From the NCBI GenBank assembly GCA_005779435.1, contig SXJH01000132.1, positions 1 to 21,878 of the forward strand: 21,878 nt of DNA, in the 5' to 3' direction. The position numbers and the translations under genes were made by a program. Every line of letters starts with the position of its first letter. The stretch's first letter is position 1. Source of the stretch: Nitrosomonas sp. (GTDB lineage: Bacteria > Pseudomonadota > Gammaproteobacteria > Burkholderiales > Nitrosomonadaceae). The notes under the pieces were generated by a model. That model was not told the DNA's origin and did not search any database. It saw nothing but the letters and a program-made list of their open reading frames with translations. Below are positions 1-7,140 of the stretch, one piece after another.

Positions 1-357
1 CCTAACCTGCGCTATGCCGACAAACTGATCCAGGCGCAACAACACGCCGAAAAGAAAAAACTCGGCGTTTGGGCAATGCCGGAATATCAGCCTCGCCCCA
101 TTGCGCAAATTGCCGGTCATACCAAAGGCTGGCAACGATTCATCGGTTCTCCGGTCACCGTTAAAACCAACAAAAAATATACTCGGTTGATTTTTAACGA
201 TAAGGTCGACGTACGTATCGCCAACAGCAACCTCAAGTTATTTCCGGAAATATCGGCTTACGTCGGCAAATCCTTGGAAATTCGCGGTTGGGTTGCTCGA
301 AGCAAAGATCGCTATTCAATACTGGTGCAACATCCGAGCTCGTTGGTTGTGCAGTAA
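1..357 (+). CDS. Thermonuclease-family (SNase-like) nuclease, C-terminal part
   Basis: The frame is open from base 1 to a TAA at 355-357, so the 5' end lies outside the window. The first visible residues (PNLRYADKLIQAQQHAEKKK then LGVWAMPEY) match the last helix of staphylococcal-nuclease-like domains, which typically ends in A-x-x-x-KLGLW. About 90 residues follow, with a GW...GSPVTV and a GKSLEIRGWV...YSILVQHPSSL pattern. These resemble the OB-like tail found on some proteobacterial thermonuclease-family proteins. Such enzymes usually act on exported DNA or RNA, but the catalytic Arg/Glu residues and any signal peptide are outside the window, so activity cannot be judged. The gene is convergent with phoB. 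The family call rests on a short stretch; the reading frame itself is secure. Confidence 0.7.
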   Translation, partial: PNLRYADKLIQAQQHAEKKKLGVWAMPEYQPRPIAQIAGHTKGWQRFIGSPVTVKTNKKYTRLIFNDKVDVRIANSNLKLFPEISAYVGKSLEIRGWVARSKDRYSILVQHPSSLVVQ

Positions 358-439
358 AGGATTGCGAAAGGAAGGAAGTGATTCGTTTTTTTAGCGAGTT
401 CGATAAACTTTGCTTTCGGGAAAAACAGAGGCGATTCGG

Positions 440-1168
440 TTACTCTACGCTTTCTTCGCTTTTTTCTACCGAGAAGCGATATCCTGTCCCTCTGACAGTT
501 TGTACTAAATGCTCTTTACCAACAGATTCAAGGCTTTTTCGCAACCGGCGGATATGAACATCAACGGTACGATCTTCGATAAAAACATGATCGCCCCAGA
601 TACGATTCAATAGCTGTGTGCGTGAATGCACACGCTCCGCATGAGTCATCAAAAAATGCAATAAGCGGAATTCCGTTGGGCCCAATAAAAGTTTTTCCGC
701 TTTGACATTATTATCGTCGGCTTGTGCATATACTCTATGGGTAACGGGATCCAGCTTTAAGCCGCCGATTTCGATGACTTCGTCCGACATTTCCGGCAAT
801 CGCCGACGCAGTACGGCTTTGATCCGCGCCAGCAATTCCCGTGGAGAAAAAGGCTTGGTGATGTAATCGTCGGCACCTGCGTCCAATCCTGAAATTTTGT
901 CGTTTTCCTGGGTGCGAGCGGTAAGCATGATGATAGGAATGTCTTTGGTGCGCTCTTCTCGTCTCAATTTTCGTGCAAATTCCAAACCGCTCATATCCGG
1001 CAGCATCCAGTCGAGCAATACGAGATCCGGCAAAACGCTATTGGACATCTTTACTGCTTGTTCCGCAGTTTCCGCGCATAAAACCAAATGCCCCGCTTTT
1101 TTTAAATTAAGCGCAATCAGTTCCTGAATGGCAAGTTCGTCTTCAACAACCAATATGGTGGCAGTCAT
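440..1168 (-). CDS. phoB: Phosphate regulon response regulator PhoB
   Basis: The 242-residue product is an OmpR/PhoB-class response regulator of normal length. The receiver domain (about 1-120) has the acidic pair E9-D10, the phosphoacceptor D53 in DLVLLDWMLPD, T83 and K105 in the YITKPFSP motif. A winged-helix DNA-binding domain follows (about 130-235), with LLGPTEFRLLHFLM, the recognition-helix segment EDRTVDVHIRRLRKSLE and the closing VRGTGYRF hairpin. The WMLPD and RTVDVHIRRLRK signatures are closer to PhoB than to other OmpR-class regulators. PhoB activates phosphate-starvation genes when phosphorylated by PhoR. No phoR follows: the next gene downstream is the convergent nuclease, whereas phoR often follows phoB. 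The gene has its own Pho-box promoter, predicting autoregulation. The ATG at 1166-1168 is the natural start. Confidence 0.95.
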   Translation of the reverse strand: MTATILVVEDELAIQELIALNLKKAGHLVLCAETAEQAVKMSNSVLPDLVLLDWMLPDMSGLEFARKLRREERTKDIPIIMLTARTQENDKISGLDAGADDYITKPFSPRELLARIKAVLRRRLPEMSDEVIEIGGLKLDPVTHRVYAQADDNNVKAEKLLLGPTEFRLLHFLMTHAERVHSRTQLLNRIWGDHVFIEDRTVDVHIRRLRKSLESVGKEHLVQTVRGTGYRFSVEKSEESVE

Positions 1169-1209
1169 CAGTTACCTCGTTTCTAAAATATCTAATTGAG
1201 TGAGCGTAA

Positions 1210-1254
1210 ATGATATGAATAATGCGTTACATATTTATGACGGTATGATGAAAA
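1210..1254 (-). promoter_or_regulatory. Pho box and -10 element upstream of phoB
   Basis: Read on the minus strand, three heptamers lie at 11-bp steps: TTTTCAT (1254-1248), CCGTCAT (1243-1237) and ATGTAAC (1232-1226). They match the Pho-box half-site CTGTCAT at 5, 6 and 4 of 7 positions, and the second spacer is the classical AAAT. Exactly 10 bp follow, then TATCAT at 1215-1210, which matches TATAAT at 5 of 6. PhoB sites replacing the -35 element about 10 bp before the -10 are well established. The start of transcription would be near 1203, giving a leader of about 35 nt to phoB. Confidence 0.65.
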
Positions 1255-1290
1255 TCGTTTTTTTCGCTAATGCATGACTGCATGATCGGG

Positions 1291-1737
1291 TCAATCGACG
1301 GCATCGGGCGAAAAACGGATGGAAACGATGCGCAGTAACGTCAGCATGGCAATCACGGCGATGTGCAAGCCGACTTCGGTCAATGTGTACTCCTTATACC
1401 AAAGACCGATAAGCTCGCCGATTAACACCACCAATGCGACATCCAAGATAAATGTAACCTTTACGCGCCCCAGCGCCAGATAGGACTGCAAGATTCGTAT
1501 GAGCTCGAGAATTGCCAAGATCAGTACGACATCGATAATAATATGCTCGGCAACGCTTGCCCAGCCAAGCTTAACAATGTGCTGCAGATTGATGATTAAA
1601 CCGATAATGCCTGCAGCAATCCATAGGTATAGCGACAGCATCAGAACACCGACGATCGATTGAATGGCACGTACATGCCAATCCGTATCGATTAATAGCA
1701 AAAGGTTTTTGTTTTTAGTAATCGCATGATTCGTCAT
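1291..1737 (-). CDS. psiE: PsiE-family phosphate-starvation-inducible membrane protein
   Basis: The 148-residue product is small and very hydrophobic, with four probable membrane segments at about 25-50, 63-85, 96-114 and 122-140. A short polar N-terminus contains LIDTDWHVRAIQSIVG, and the layout and length match the PsiE family (PF06146). The conserved-looking polar core EHIIIDVVLILAILELIRIL sits in the second segment. PsiE has no settled biochemical function; in Escherichia coli it is a phosphate-starvation-inducible gene under PhoB control. That fits the Pho box directly upstream and phoB immediately downstream on the same strand. The family call is by recognition of pattern and context, not by alignment. 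The ATG at 1735-1737 is the only sensible start. Confidence 0.8.
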   Translation of the reverse strand: MTNHAITKNKNLLLLIDTDWHVRAIQSIVGVLMLSLYLWIAAGIIGLIINLQHIVKLGWASVAEHIIIDVVLILAILELIRILQSYLALGRVKVTFILDVALVVLIGELIGLWYKEYTLTEVGLHIAVIAMLTLLRIVSIRFSPDAVD

Positions 1738-1772
1738 CGAATTTCTCCGCTAGATTATTTTTCAGAATTGCT

Positions 1773-1817
1773 ATCTTAGCGTTGCCATATAAAAGTTTGA
1801 TGACAGGATCGATACAG
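1773..1817 (-). promoter_or_regulatory. Pho box and -10 element upstream of psiE
   Basis: On the minus strand the heptamers CTGTATC (1817-1811), CTGTCAT (1806-1800) and CTTTTAT (1795-1789) lie at 11-bp steps with spacers GATC and CAAA. The middle heptamer is a perfect half-site; the others match at 4 and 5 of 7. A 10-bp gap leads to TAAGAT at 1778-1773 (4 of 6 to TATAAT). The array is back to back with the Pho box of the divergent TonB operon, which starts 25 bp further right at 1842. Confidence 0.72.
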
Positions 1818-1841
1818 CAAGAAAAATCAGTTTTAAAGGCG

Positions 1842-1886
1842 GTGACATCAAATTGTCATAAAGGTGACATATTCGACTTGTAGTAT
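1842..1886 (+). promoter_or_regulatory. Pho box and -10 element of the DUF3450-TonB operon
   Basis: Three heptamers lie at exact 11-bp steps: GTGACAT (1842-1848), TTGTCAT (1853-1859) and GTGACAT (1864-1870). They match CTGTCAT at 5, 6 and 5 of 7, with A-rich spacers CAAA and AAAG. After 10 bp comes TAGTAT at 1881-1886 (5 of 6 to TATAAT). Transcription would start near 1893, about 20 nt before the ATG at 1913, and the ribosome binding site GAGGG lies at 1904-1908. The array looks like a PhoB-activated promoter driving the whole operon. Confidence 0.75.
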
Positions 1887-1912
1887 GCACAAGCATCTCA
1901 AACGAGGGCTTT

Positions 1913-2683
1913 ATGCATAACGATTATTCACAAAAGATCACTGTAATTCCCGCACTTATGCTGCTAATGCTTTTTTCTCCTTGGGTCACGGCAAGCGGCA
2001 TTGAAAATTTAGCCAAGTCATTGGCAAAAATCCGCGGTGAAGTGGAAACCCTGCAATCGCAATTGGATATCGAGAAGGAAAAACATACCGGCAGAATGAC
2101 CGCACTCAATTCGCAACTGGCCGATTTAAGCGTCGAAGAGCGGCGGCAGAAATTGAGCATCGAGAAACTGCAGCATTCCATTGAGAAACTGGGCGTTACA
2201 GCCAAGCAGGCGGAACAATCGGGGGAGACTCTGAAGCCGGTTCTGTTGGCAGCGCTGGGCGAATATAAGCGCCATATCCAAACCGGTTTTCCTTTCAAGA
2301 TGGATGATCGCGTCAAAGCCATTAGCGATTTGGAAAACAATCTGGTCAATCAACAAATCGATCCCAATAAGGCGGTCAATCAAGCATGGTCGTTGATCGA
2401 AGATGAGATTCGGCTAAGCAAGGAAAACGGCATTTACCAGCAGACGATTTTGCTTAACGGAGAGAAGGTGTTGGTGGATGTTGCGAAACTGGGCACGGTA
2501 TTCCTTTTTTTTCAAACCAAGGATAACCAAAGCGGAATGGCAAAAAAATTGGCGGCAGGCGGCTGGAAATTTGAAATCGCTACCGCTGCCGACGACCGGG
2601 AGCGTATCCGGAATTTATTCGATTCGCTGAAAAAGCAAATCCGCCAAGGTTATTTTGAATTACCTAATCCATTGAAACAATGA
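1913..2683 (+). CDS. DUF3450 family periplasmic coiled-coil protein
   Basis: The 256-residue product has an N-terminal hydrophobic segment (about residues 9-27, ending near SPWVTASG) that should act as a signal peptide. A long charged coiled coil follows (about 30-105), then an alpha/beta C-terminal half with GEYKRHIQTGFPFKMDDR, NGEKVLVDVAKLGTVFLFFQ and a closing FDSLKKQIRQGYFELP. This arrangement and the position directly before a TtpC-like channel gene match the DUF3450 family. That family is regularly found at the head of TonB2-type clusters and has no defined activity. It probably works in the periplasm with the coiled-coil part of the next protein. The start has a good GAGGG site. Its stop overlaps the next start in ATGA, indicating translational coupling. 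Confidence 0.85.
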   Translation: MHNDYSQKITVIPALMLLMLFSPWVTASGIENLAKSLAKIRGEVETLQSQLDIEKEKHTGRMTALNSQLADLSVEERRQKLSIEKLQHSIEKLGVTAKQAEQSGETLKPVLLAALGEYKRHIQTGFPFKMDDRVKAISDLENNLVNQQIDPNKAVNQAWSLIEDEIRLSKENGIYQQTILLNGEKVLVDVAKLGTVFLFFQTKDNQSGMAKKLAAGGWKFEIATAADDRERIRNLFDSLKKQIRQGYFELPNPLKQ

Positions 2684-4176
2684 AAATAATCCTATCTATT
2701 GCGGCGCTGCTGCTAATCACCTTGGCCAACTCGGGTTATGCGCAAGAACGGAAAGATACCGGCGCTGCCGAAAGCGTGACGGTGTCAACGCCTGAGGGAA
2801 AAGCCGAAGTTACGGCGCCTAAAAAGCAAAATCCGGCAAAACAGGAGACCGTCAGCCTGGAGACCGCTTATAAACGGGAATATGTGTTTCTGGAAGCGCA
2901 AAAGCGCGAATTGGCCGAACGATTGAGAAATTATCAAGCCAGCGCCAATCGTGAAGAACAGGCGCTCAGCGGTAAAATTAATGCACTCGAGCGTGTCTCT
3001 GTTGAGCGTTCGGCCAAATTCGATCAATTGACCGTGCAATTGAACGAATTCGAGCGTAAGGAAGCTGCAATCACGGAGCGTGGCGATGCGCTGGAAACAA
3101 TCTATTTGCAAGCCGAAGCGACCTTGAAAAATCACGGTATTGAAGTGTCGGCTGCGATGAAAGAAGAAAAAGACAACGATCCGGTTAAAGTTGAATTTTT
3201 GTTCAAGCAAGCATCGTCATTGCTGCAGAAACTCGGTGCCATTCAAACAAAACCGGGTCATTTTTTTCTGGCCAGCGGCAAGCAAGTGGAAGGATCGCTG
3301 ATTCATCTGGGTAATATCGCCGCTTTCGGTATCAGCACTGAAGGCGGCGGCAGTTTGGTGCCTGCGGGCGGCGGCGATTTCAAGGTATGGAAGCAAGCCG
3401 GTGCGGAAAGTGCCGCAGCGTTAAGCAAGAACGAACAACCGGGCGTGCTGCAATTGTATTTATTTGAATCGCGAACCAGCGCCATCGACGAGTCACCCGG
3501 AAAAACCATCATCGGTATTATCGATTCCGGCGGCCCGATCGGCTGGGTGATTGTAATGCTTGGCGGTTTTGCGGTTTTGTTGATCGCGGCTCGAACTTAT
3601 TTGTTGCGCGCTAACAGTTCCAACACACACCTGTTGACCGATCGAATCGTTCATCAATTGACTTCCGGCGATCTGGAAGCGGCCAAGAAAAGCTGCGAAG
3701 ACAATTCATCCGCCATCGGGCGTGTATTGCATTACACCTTGCGTCATTTAAAAGACGACCGCGATCACATGGAAGGGATTGTATACGAAGCCATTTTGCA
3801 AGAATCCGGTCCATTGGATCGATTTACTCCGGCCATTTTTGTAATCGCTTCGGTGGCGCCTTTGCTGGGTTTGTTGGGAACCGTGACCGGCATGATCGAA
3901 ACATTCGACATGATTACAGAGTTCGGTACCGGCGATCCCAAGTTGCTGTCGGACGGTATCGCCATCGCGCTGGTTACCACCAAGCTCGGCTTAATTGTTG
4001 CGATTCCGGCTTTATTGATCGGTTCATTGCTGTCCGCATGGGCAAAGAATATCAAACGCGACATGGAATATTCGGCACTCAGAATCATCAATATATTCCT
4101 GGGTGGCGGCATTGACGTGGACGACTTGAACGTACCGGATATCGACGAAAGCGCTTTGGCTTTGGGTAATGCTTGA
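2680..4176 (+). CDS. TtpC-like MotA/TolQ/ExbB proton channel with periplasmic coiled coil
   Basis: The 498-residue protein has a signal peptide (1-21, ending SGYA), a charged coiled-coil region (about 60-150) and a periplasmic beta-type stretch (about 185-275). A first membrane segment lies at about 287-306. Two more lie in the MotA/TolQ/ExbB domain at about 384-410 (VAPLLGLLGTVTGMIETFD) and 426-452 (GIAIALVTTKLGLIVAIPA). It is about twice the length of ExbB. This extended architecture is that of TtpC, the extra component of Vibrio-type TonB2 systems. It should help couple the proton gradient to TonB together with the separate ExbB encoded next. The gene overlaps its upstream neighbour by 4 bp and the downstream exbB by 8 bp. 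The channel call is firm; the TtpC assignment rests on architecture and gene order. Confidence 0.9.
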   Translation: MKIILSIAALLLITLANSGYAQERKDTGAAESVTVSTPEGKAEVTAPKKQNPAKQETVSLETAYKREYVFLEAQKRELAERLRNYQASANREEQALSGKINALERVSVERSAKFDQLTVQLNEFERKEAAITERGDALETIYLQAEATLKNHGIEVSAAMKEEKDNDPVKVEFLFKQASSLLQKLGAIQTKPGHFFLASGKQVEGSLIHLGNIAAFGISTEGGGSLVPAGGGDFKVWKQAGAESAAALSKNEQPGVLQLYLFESRTSAIDESPGKTIIGIIDSGGPIGWVIVMLGGFAVLLIAARTYLLRANSSNTHLLTDRIVHQLTSGDLEAAKKSCEDNSSAIGRVLHYTLRHLKDDRDHMEGIVYEAILQESGPLDRFTPAIFVIASVAPLLGLLGTVTGMIETFDMITEFGTGDPKLLSDGIAIALVTTKLGLIVAIPALLIGSLLSAWAKNIKRDMEYSALRIINIFLGGGIDVDDLNVPDIDESALALGNA

Positions 4177-4810
4177 GATGGATGCTGCCGAGCACATTTT
4201 AATCATCAAAGAATTGTTTGCTGCGGGCGGGATCGTGATGCCCCCGCTGGTGTTATGCACCTTGTTGCTGTGGTATGGCCTGGGTTATCGCTTCTGGGTC
4301 ATGAAAGAACCCAAGCGGCTGGGGGTGCGCGATCTGTTGAAATACTATCAGCAGCACGACGATAAACCGGCCAAAAATATTGTGGCGCAAGCGATCAAGC
4401 AAGGCGTCGCACTGCAAAAAAGGGGCGTGAAAAATCTGCGACGCCACTTGGACGAAGCTTTTTATCGGTACGAAAAGGAAATCGCCCGGTTTACCGTGCT
4501 GATCCGCGTGATTATTTTGATCGCGCCATTGCTGGGCTTGCTGGGAACGGTGATCGGCATGATCGAAACCTTCGATTCGCTGGCGACCATGACGTTGTTT
4601 TCCCAATCCGGCGGTATTGCCGGCGGCATATCGCAAGCGCTGTTTACCACGCAGATGGGCCTGACGGTGGCCATTCCCGGTTTGCTCGCGCACAGCATCC
4701 TGAAACGGAAGCAGCACCAAATTGAGCTGGATCTTTTGCAGGTCAAGGATTTGCTGTGCCATCAAATGCATAACCATCCTCCAACCAAGAGTCATTGCCA
4801 TGAGAAATAA
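4169..4810 (+). CDS. exbB: Biopolymer transport protein ExbB
   Basis: The 213-residue product has ExbB topology: one membrane segment near the N-terminus (about 18-40, GIVMPPLVLCTLLLWYGLGY), a cytoplasmic stretch, then two segments with the conserved LIAPLLGLLGTVIGMIETFD (about 116-135) and GGISQALFTTQMGLTVAIPG (about 152-171) motifs. It has no periplasmic extension, unlike the preceding channel protein. With ExbD it would form the proton-conducting motor that energises TonB in the inner membrane. The ATG at 4169 overlaps the ttpC-like stop by 8 bp; a second in-frame ATG at 4178 is possible. The end overlaps exbD by 11 bp. Two channel proteins in one operon are characteristic of TonB2-type clusters. 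Confidence 0.93.
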   Translation: MLEMDAAEHILIIKELFAAGGIVMPPLVLCTLLLWYGLGYRFWVMKEPKRLGVRDLLKYYQQHDDKPAKNIVAQAIKQGVALQKRGVKNLRRHLDEAFYRYEKEIARFTVLIRVIILIAPLLGLLGTVIGMIETFDSLATMTLFSQSGGIAGGISQALFTTQMGLTVAIPGLLAHSILKRKQHQIELDLLQVKDLLCHQMHNHPPTKSHCHEK

Positions 4811-5204
4811 CGAATCAGCCGAAGCCGAAACGACCATCGACATGGCGCCATTGATCGATATCGTATTTATTTTGTTGATCTTTTTTATGGTGACGACGAC
4901 CTTTGTCAAAGACATGAAACTTGAATTGGAGCGTCCCAAGGCCAGCAGCGCGATGGCGGCATCGAGCAAAGCGATACGTCTGTTCATCGATCGCAACGGG
5001 GATACTTATATGGATGGCGAGCCGGTGCGGTTGTGGTTGATACAAAGCAAGCTGCGCGATGCTTTGAGCACGTCGTCCAACAAGATCGTTTTGGTGGTGA
5101 CGGACGAGGGCGTAGCGGCGGGAAGGCTGGTTGAAGTGGTGGATCAGGCGCGCTTGGCGGGTGCCGAGAGCGTCGGCGTGGCGACTAAAAAAGAAGCGGG
5201 GTAA
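4800..5204 (+). CDS. exbD: Biopolymer transport protein ExbD
   Basis: The start is placed at the ATG at 4800, inside the last codons of exbB. A longer open frame from 4722 would add 26 residues with no ExbD resemblance. The 134-residue product then has the usual short cytoplasmic tail and one membrane segment (MAPLIDIVFILLIFFMVTTTF, about 15-35). D20 sits where the essential membrane aspartate of ExbD (D25 in Escherichia coli) is found. A periplasmic domain follows, with IRLFIDRNGDTYMDG and NKIVLVVTDEGVAAG. It partners ExbB as the proton-driven motor. The TAA stop shares its last base with the tonB ATG. Confidence 0.93.
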   Translation: MRNNESAEAETTIDMAPLIDIVFILLIFFMVTTTFVKDMKLELERPKASSAMAASSKAIRLFIDRNGDTYMDGEPVRLWLIQSKLRDALSTSSNKIVLVVTDEGVAAGRLVEVVDQARLAGAESVGVATKKEAG

Positions 5205-5845
5205 TGAAAATGGTAACGATGAAAATGAAACAACATATCGCCGGTGCGGTATCGATGCTGTTCGGTGTGACGATGGTTTTCGGTTTGATCGTGATATTGA
5301 ATCACTATATGGGCAAGATCGAGCGCACACCGCCGCAGCAAGTGACGGAAATCGCAATGACGCGGGAAATCAAACCGGAACCGAAAAAAGAAATCAAGAA
5401 AGTGGAACCTAAAAAACAGGTCTCCCGTCCGCAAGCACCGGCACCGTTCAAAGGATTGGACACGGCGCTCTCGGGCATCGATCTGGGTTCGCTGGGATTG
5501 GACAGCGGGTCGAGAGATATTGACGACGGCTTGCTCGGTAAAACCGGCAATGCCGTAATGACAGCCGATCTGGTCGATGTTCCGCCAAAGCCGATTGCGC
5601 GAGGATCGTTCAAATATCCGCCAACGGCTAAAAAGAACGGTATCAAAGGGTATGTGGTGTTGTCGGTATTGGTTGAAGCCGACGGTTCCGTCAATCAAGT
5701 GCAGGTGCTGGAGTCCAGCCCGTCCGGCATTTTCGATGCGGCTGCACTGCAAGGCATCCGAGCGTGGCATTTCGAACCGGCCAAGTACAAGGGTGACACG
5801 GTTCGCGTCTGGGCCAAGCAAAAAATCCGCTTTGACTTATCTTGA
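5204..5845 (+). CDS. tonB: TonB family energy-transducing protein
   Basis: The 213-residue product has a short cytoplasmic N-terminus, one signal anchor (about 12-33, AGAVSMLFGVTMVFGLIVIL) and a Pro/Lys-rich spacer (about 57-80, KPEPKKEIKKVEPKKQVSRP). The C-terminal TonB domain (about 136-212) includes FKYPPTAKKNGIKGYVVLSV, VNQVQVLESSP and AALQGIRAWHFEPA. The spacer is short compared with classical Escherichia coli TonB, as is usual for TonB2-type proteins. It would carry force from the ExbBD motor to the TonB box of an outer-membrane receptor, most obviously the one encoded downstream. The ATG at 5204 overlaps the exbD stop by one base; an in-frame ATG at 5219 is an alternative. Confidence 0.93.
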   Translation: MKMVTMKMKQHIAGAVSMLFGVTMVFGLIVILNHYMGKIERTPPQQVTEIAMTREIKPEPKKEIKKVEPKKQVSRPQAPAPFKGLDTALSGIDLGSLGLDSGSRDIDDGLLGKTGNAVMTADLVDVPPKPIARGSFKYPPTAKKNGIKGYVVLSVLVEADGSVNQVQVLESSPSGIFDAAALQGIRAWHFEPAKYKGDTVRVWAKQKIRFDLS

Positions 5846-7029
5846 TGCTTGACATGAAAAACCGGTCAGCTTGCTGGCAATTTCATTATCTTATTTATGC
5901 GGCTATCGCGCTGAGCTGCTATGCGCATTCCGTTCAAGCGGCAAACAATAAAGCGCAGTCGACCGATTTTATCGAACTGGCTGCGGTAATGCTCAAAGAC
6001 GGTCATCACGACCGGGCTTTGCTGGCGTTGCAAAGTGTCGATCTTGGCAACAAGAAAACCGACATGGCGCGGTTCTATACGCTGCAAGGCTTGGCGTATT
6101 TGGGATTGAACGATCTCGAAGCCGCCAAAGACAGCTTGCAGCAGGCGGTACGGAACGGACAAAAAGATCCGTCCATTTTTATTTATCTGGCGCAAGCGTA
6201 TTTTGGGCTTAAAGAGTACAAAAATACCGTCGATGCGATTGGCAAAGCGGGTGCTTTAGCCAATAAAGACGCCACGTTGATCAGTTTAAAAGCGGAATCG
6301 TATTGGCATTTGCAGCAACCCGAAGCTGCGATTAATGCCTTGAACGACGGGCAACGCGCTTTTCCATCCGATTTCCGTTTCATGAAGCGCAAAGTATTTT
6401 ATCTGGTCGAGCTTGGTCTGTATCGGGAAGCGGTCGGACTTGGCAGAGAATACCTGCAGCGATCCAAAGCGACAGCGGCGGACTATGCCGCATTCGGCAA
6501 CGCATTGCGGCTGAGCCGGGAATATCGGGAAGCTGTCAATATTTTGGAAATCGCGCGCTTGCAATATCCCGATGACGAGATGGTTGCAAAGCTGCTGGCG
6601 CATACCTATCTGGATCAAGGGCAATTGAATTCCGCCGCATTTATTTTGGAGCAGGCCGCATTGTTGAATCCTGCTTTGCAAGCCGAAGCTGCCGAAATCT
6701 ACCGGCGCGCCGGGCGGCTTCACAAAGCGTTGACGCTCAACGAGAGTATCGGTGACCAGAAAGTGAAATTCAAACAGCGCTTGTCGATTCTGCTGGCGCT
6801 GAAGCAATTCGAGCGCGCCGCCAACATGGAATCCAGCTTGTACCGCACCGGCTTGCTGGAAGATCAGGATGTGCGCTATGCATTGGCGTATGCGCTGTTT
6901 TCAAGCCGCCGCTTTATCGAAGCCAATAAGCATTTGGATCACCTCAAAAACGCCGAGTTGTTTCGCAAAGCCACCGAATTGCGTCGTTTGATGGAAGTTT
7001 GTAAAACCGAGCCATGGCAATGTACCTGA
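5845..7029 (+). CDS. Exported TPR-repeat protein of the TonB2-type cluster
   Basis: The chosen ATG (5845-5847) overlaps the tonB stop in TGATG; an in-frame TTG at 5842 and an ATG at 5854 are alternatives. The product is about 394 residues, with a signal-peptide-like segment ending near CYAHSVQAAN (about residue 33). The rest is helical repeats of TPR type, for example ARFYTLQGLAYLGLNDLEAA, SIFIYLAQAYFGLKEYKN, AAFGNALRLSREYREAVNIL and LLAHTYLDQGQLNSAAFIL. No enzyme motif is visible. A TPR protein at this place is usual in TonB2-type clusters, where it probably scaffolds periplasmic contacts; its exact role is unknown. It is the last gene in the tightly packed series, and 111 bp separate it from the receptor gene. 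Confidence 0.85.
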   Translation: MLDMKNRSACWQFHYLIYAAIALSCYAHSVQAANNKAQSTDFIELAAVMLKDGHHDRALLALQSVDLGNKKTDMARFYTLQGLAYLGLNDLEAAKDSLQQAVRNGQKDPSIFIYLAQAYFGLKEYKNTVDAIGKAGALANKDATLISLKAESYWHLQQPEAAINALNDGQRAFPSDFRFMKRKVFYLVELGLYREAVGLGREYLQRSKATAADYAAFGNALRLSREYREAVNILEIARLQYPDDEMVAKLLAHTYLDQGQLNSAAFILEQAALLNPALQAEAAEIYRRAGRLHKALTLNESIGDQKVKFKQRLSILLALKQFERAANMESSLYRTGLLEDQDVRYALAYALFSSRRFIEANKHLDHLKNAELFRKATELRRLMEVCKTEPWQCT

Positions 7030-7140
7030 TGCAATCGCCGACTATCCCGCCTTAACGTCAGCTCAAGACGATTCTACTTTTTTACGACTAATTGATCTCC
7101 GAAGCCAGAGTACTGGAGGAGAGGGGGCCTGATACGCCAA

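Noticed and set aside
4722..4799. Longer N-terminus for ExbD
   Set aside because: The extra 26 residues (MSWIFCRSRICCAIK...) do not resemble ExbD and overlap the exbB coding sequence; the ATG at 4800 gives the normal ExbD tail.
7030..7140. Possible Pho box before the receptor gene
   Set aside because: The best phased heptamers (ACGTCAG, AGACGAT) match CTGTCAT poorly and no -10 stands at the 10-bp distance; read-through from the operon is simpler.
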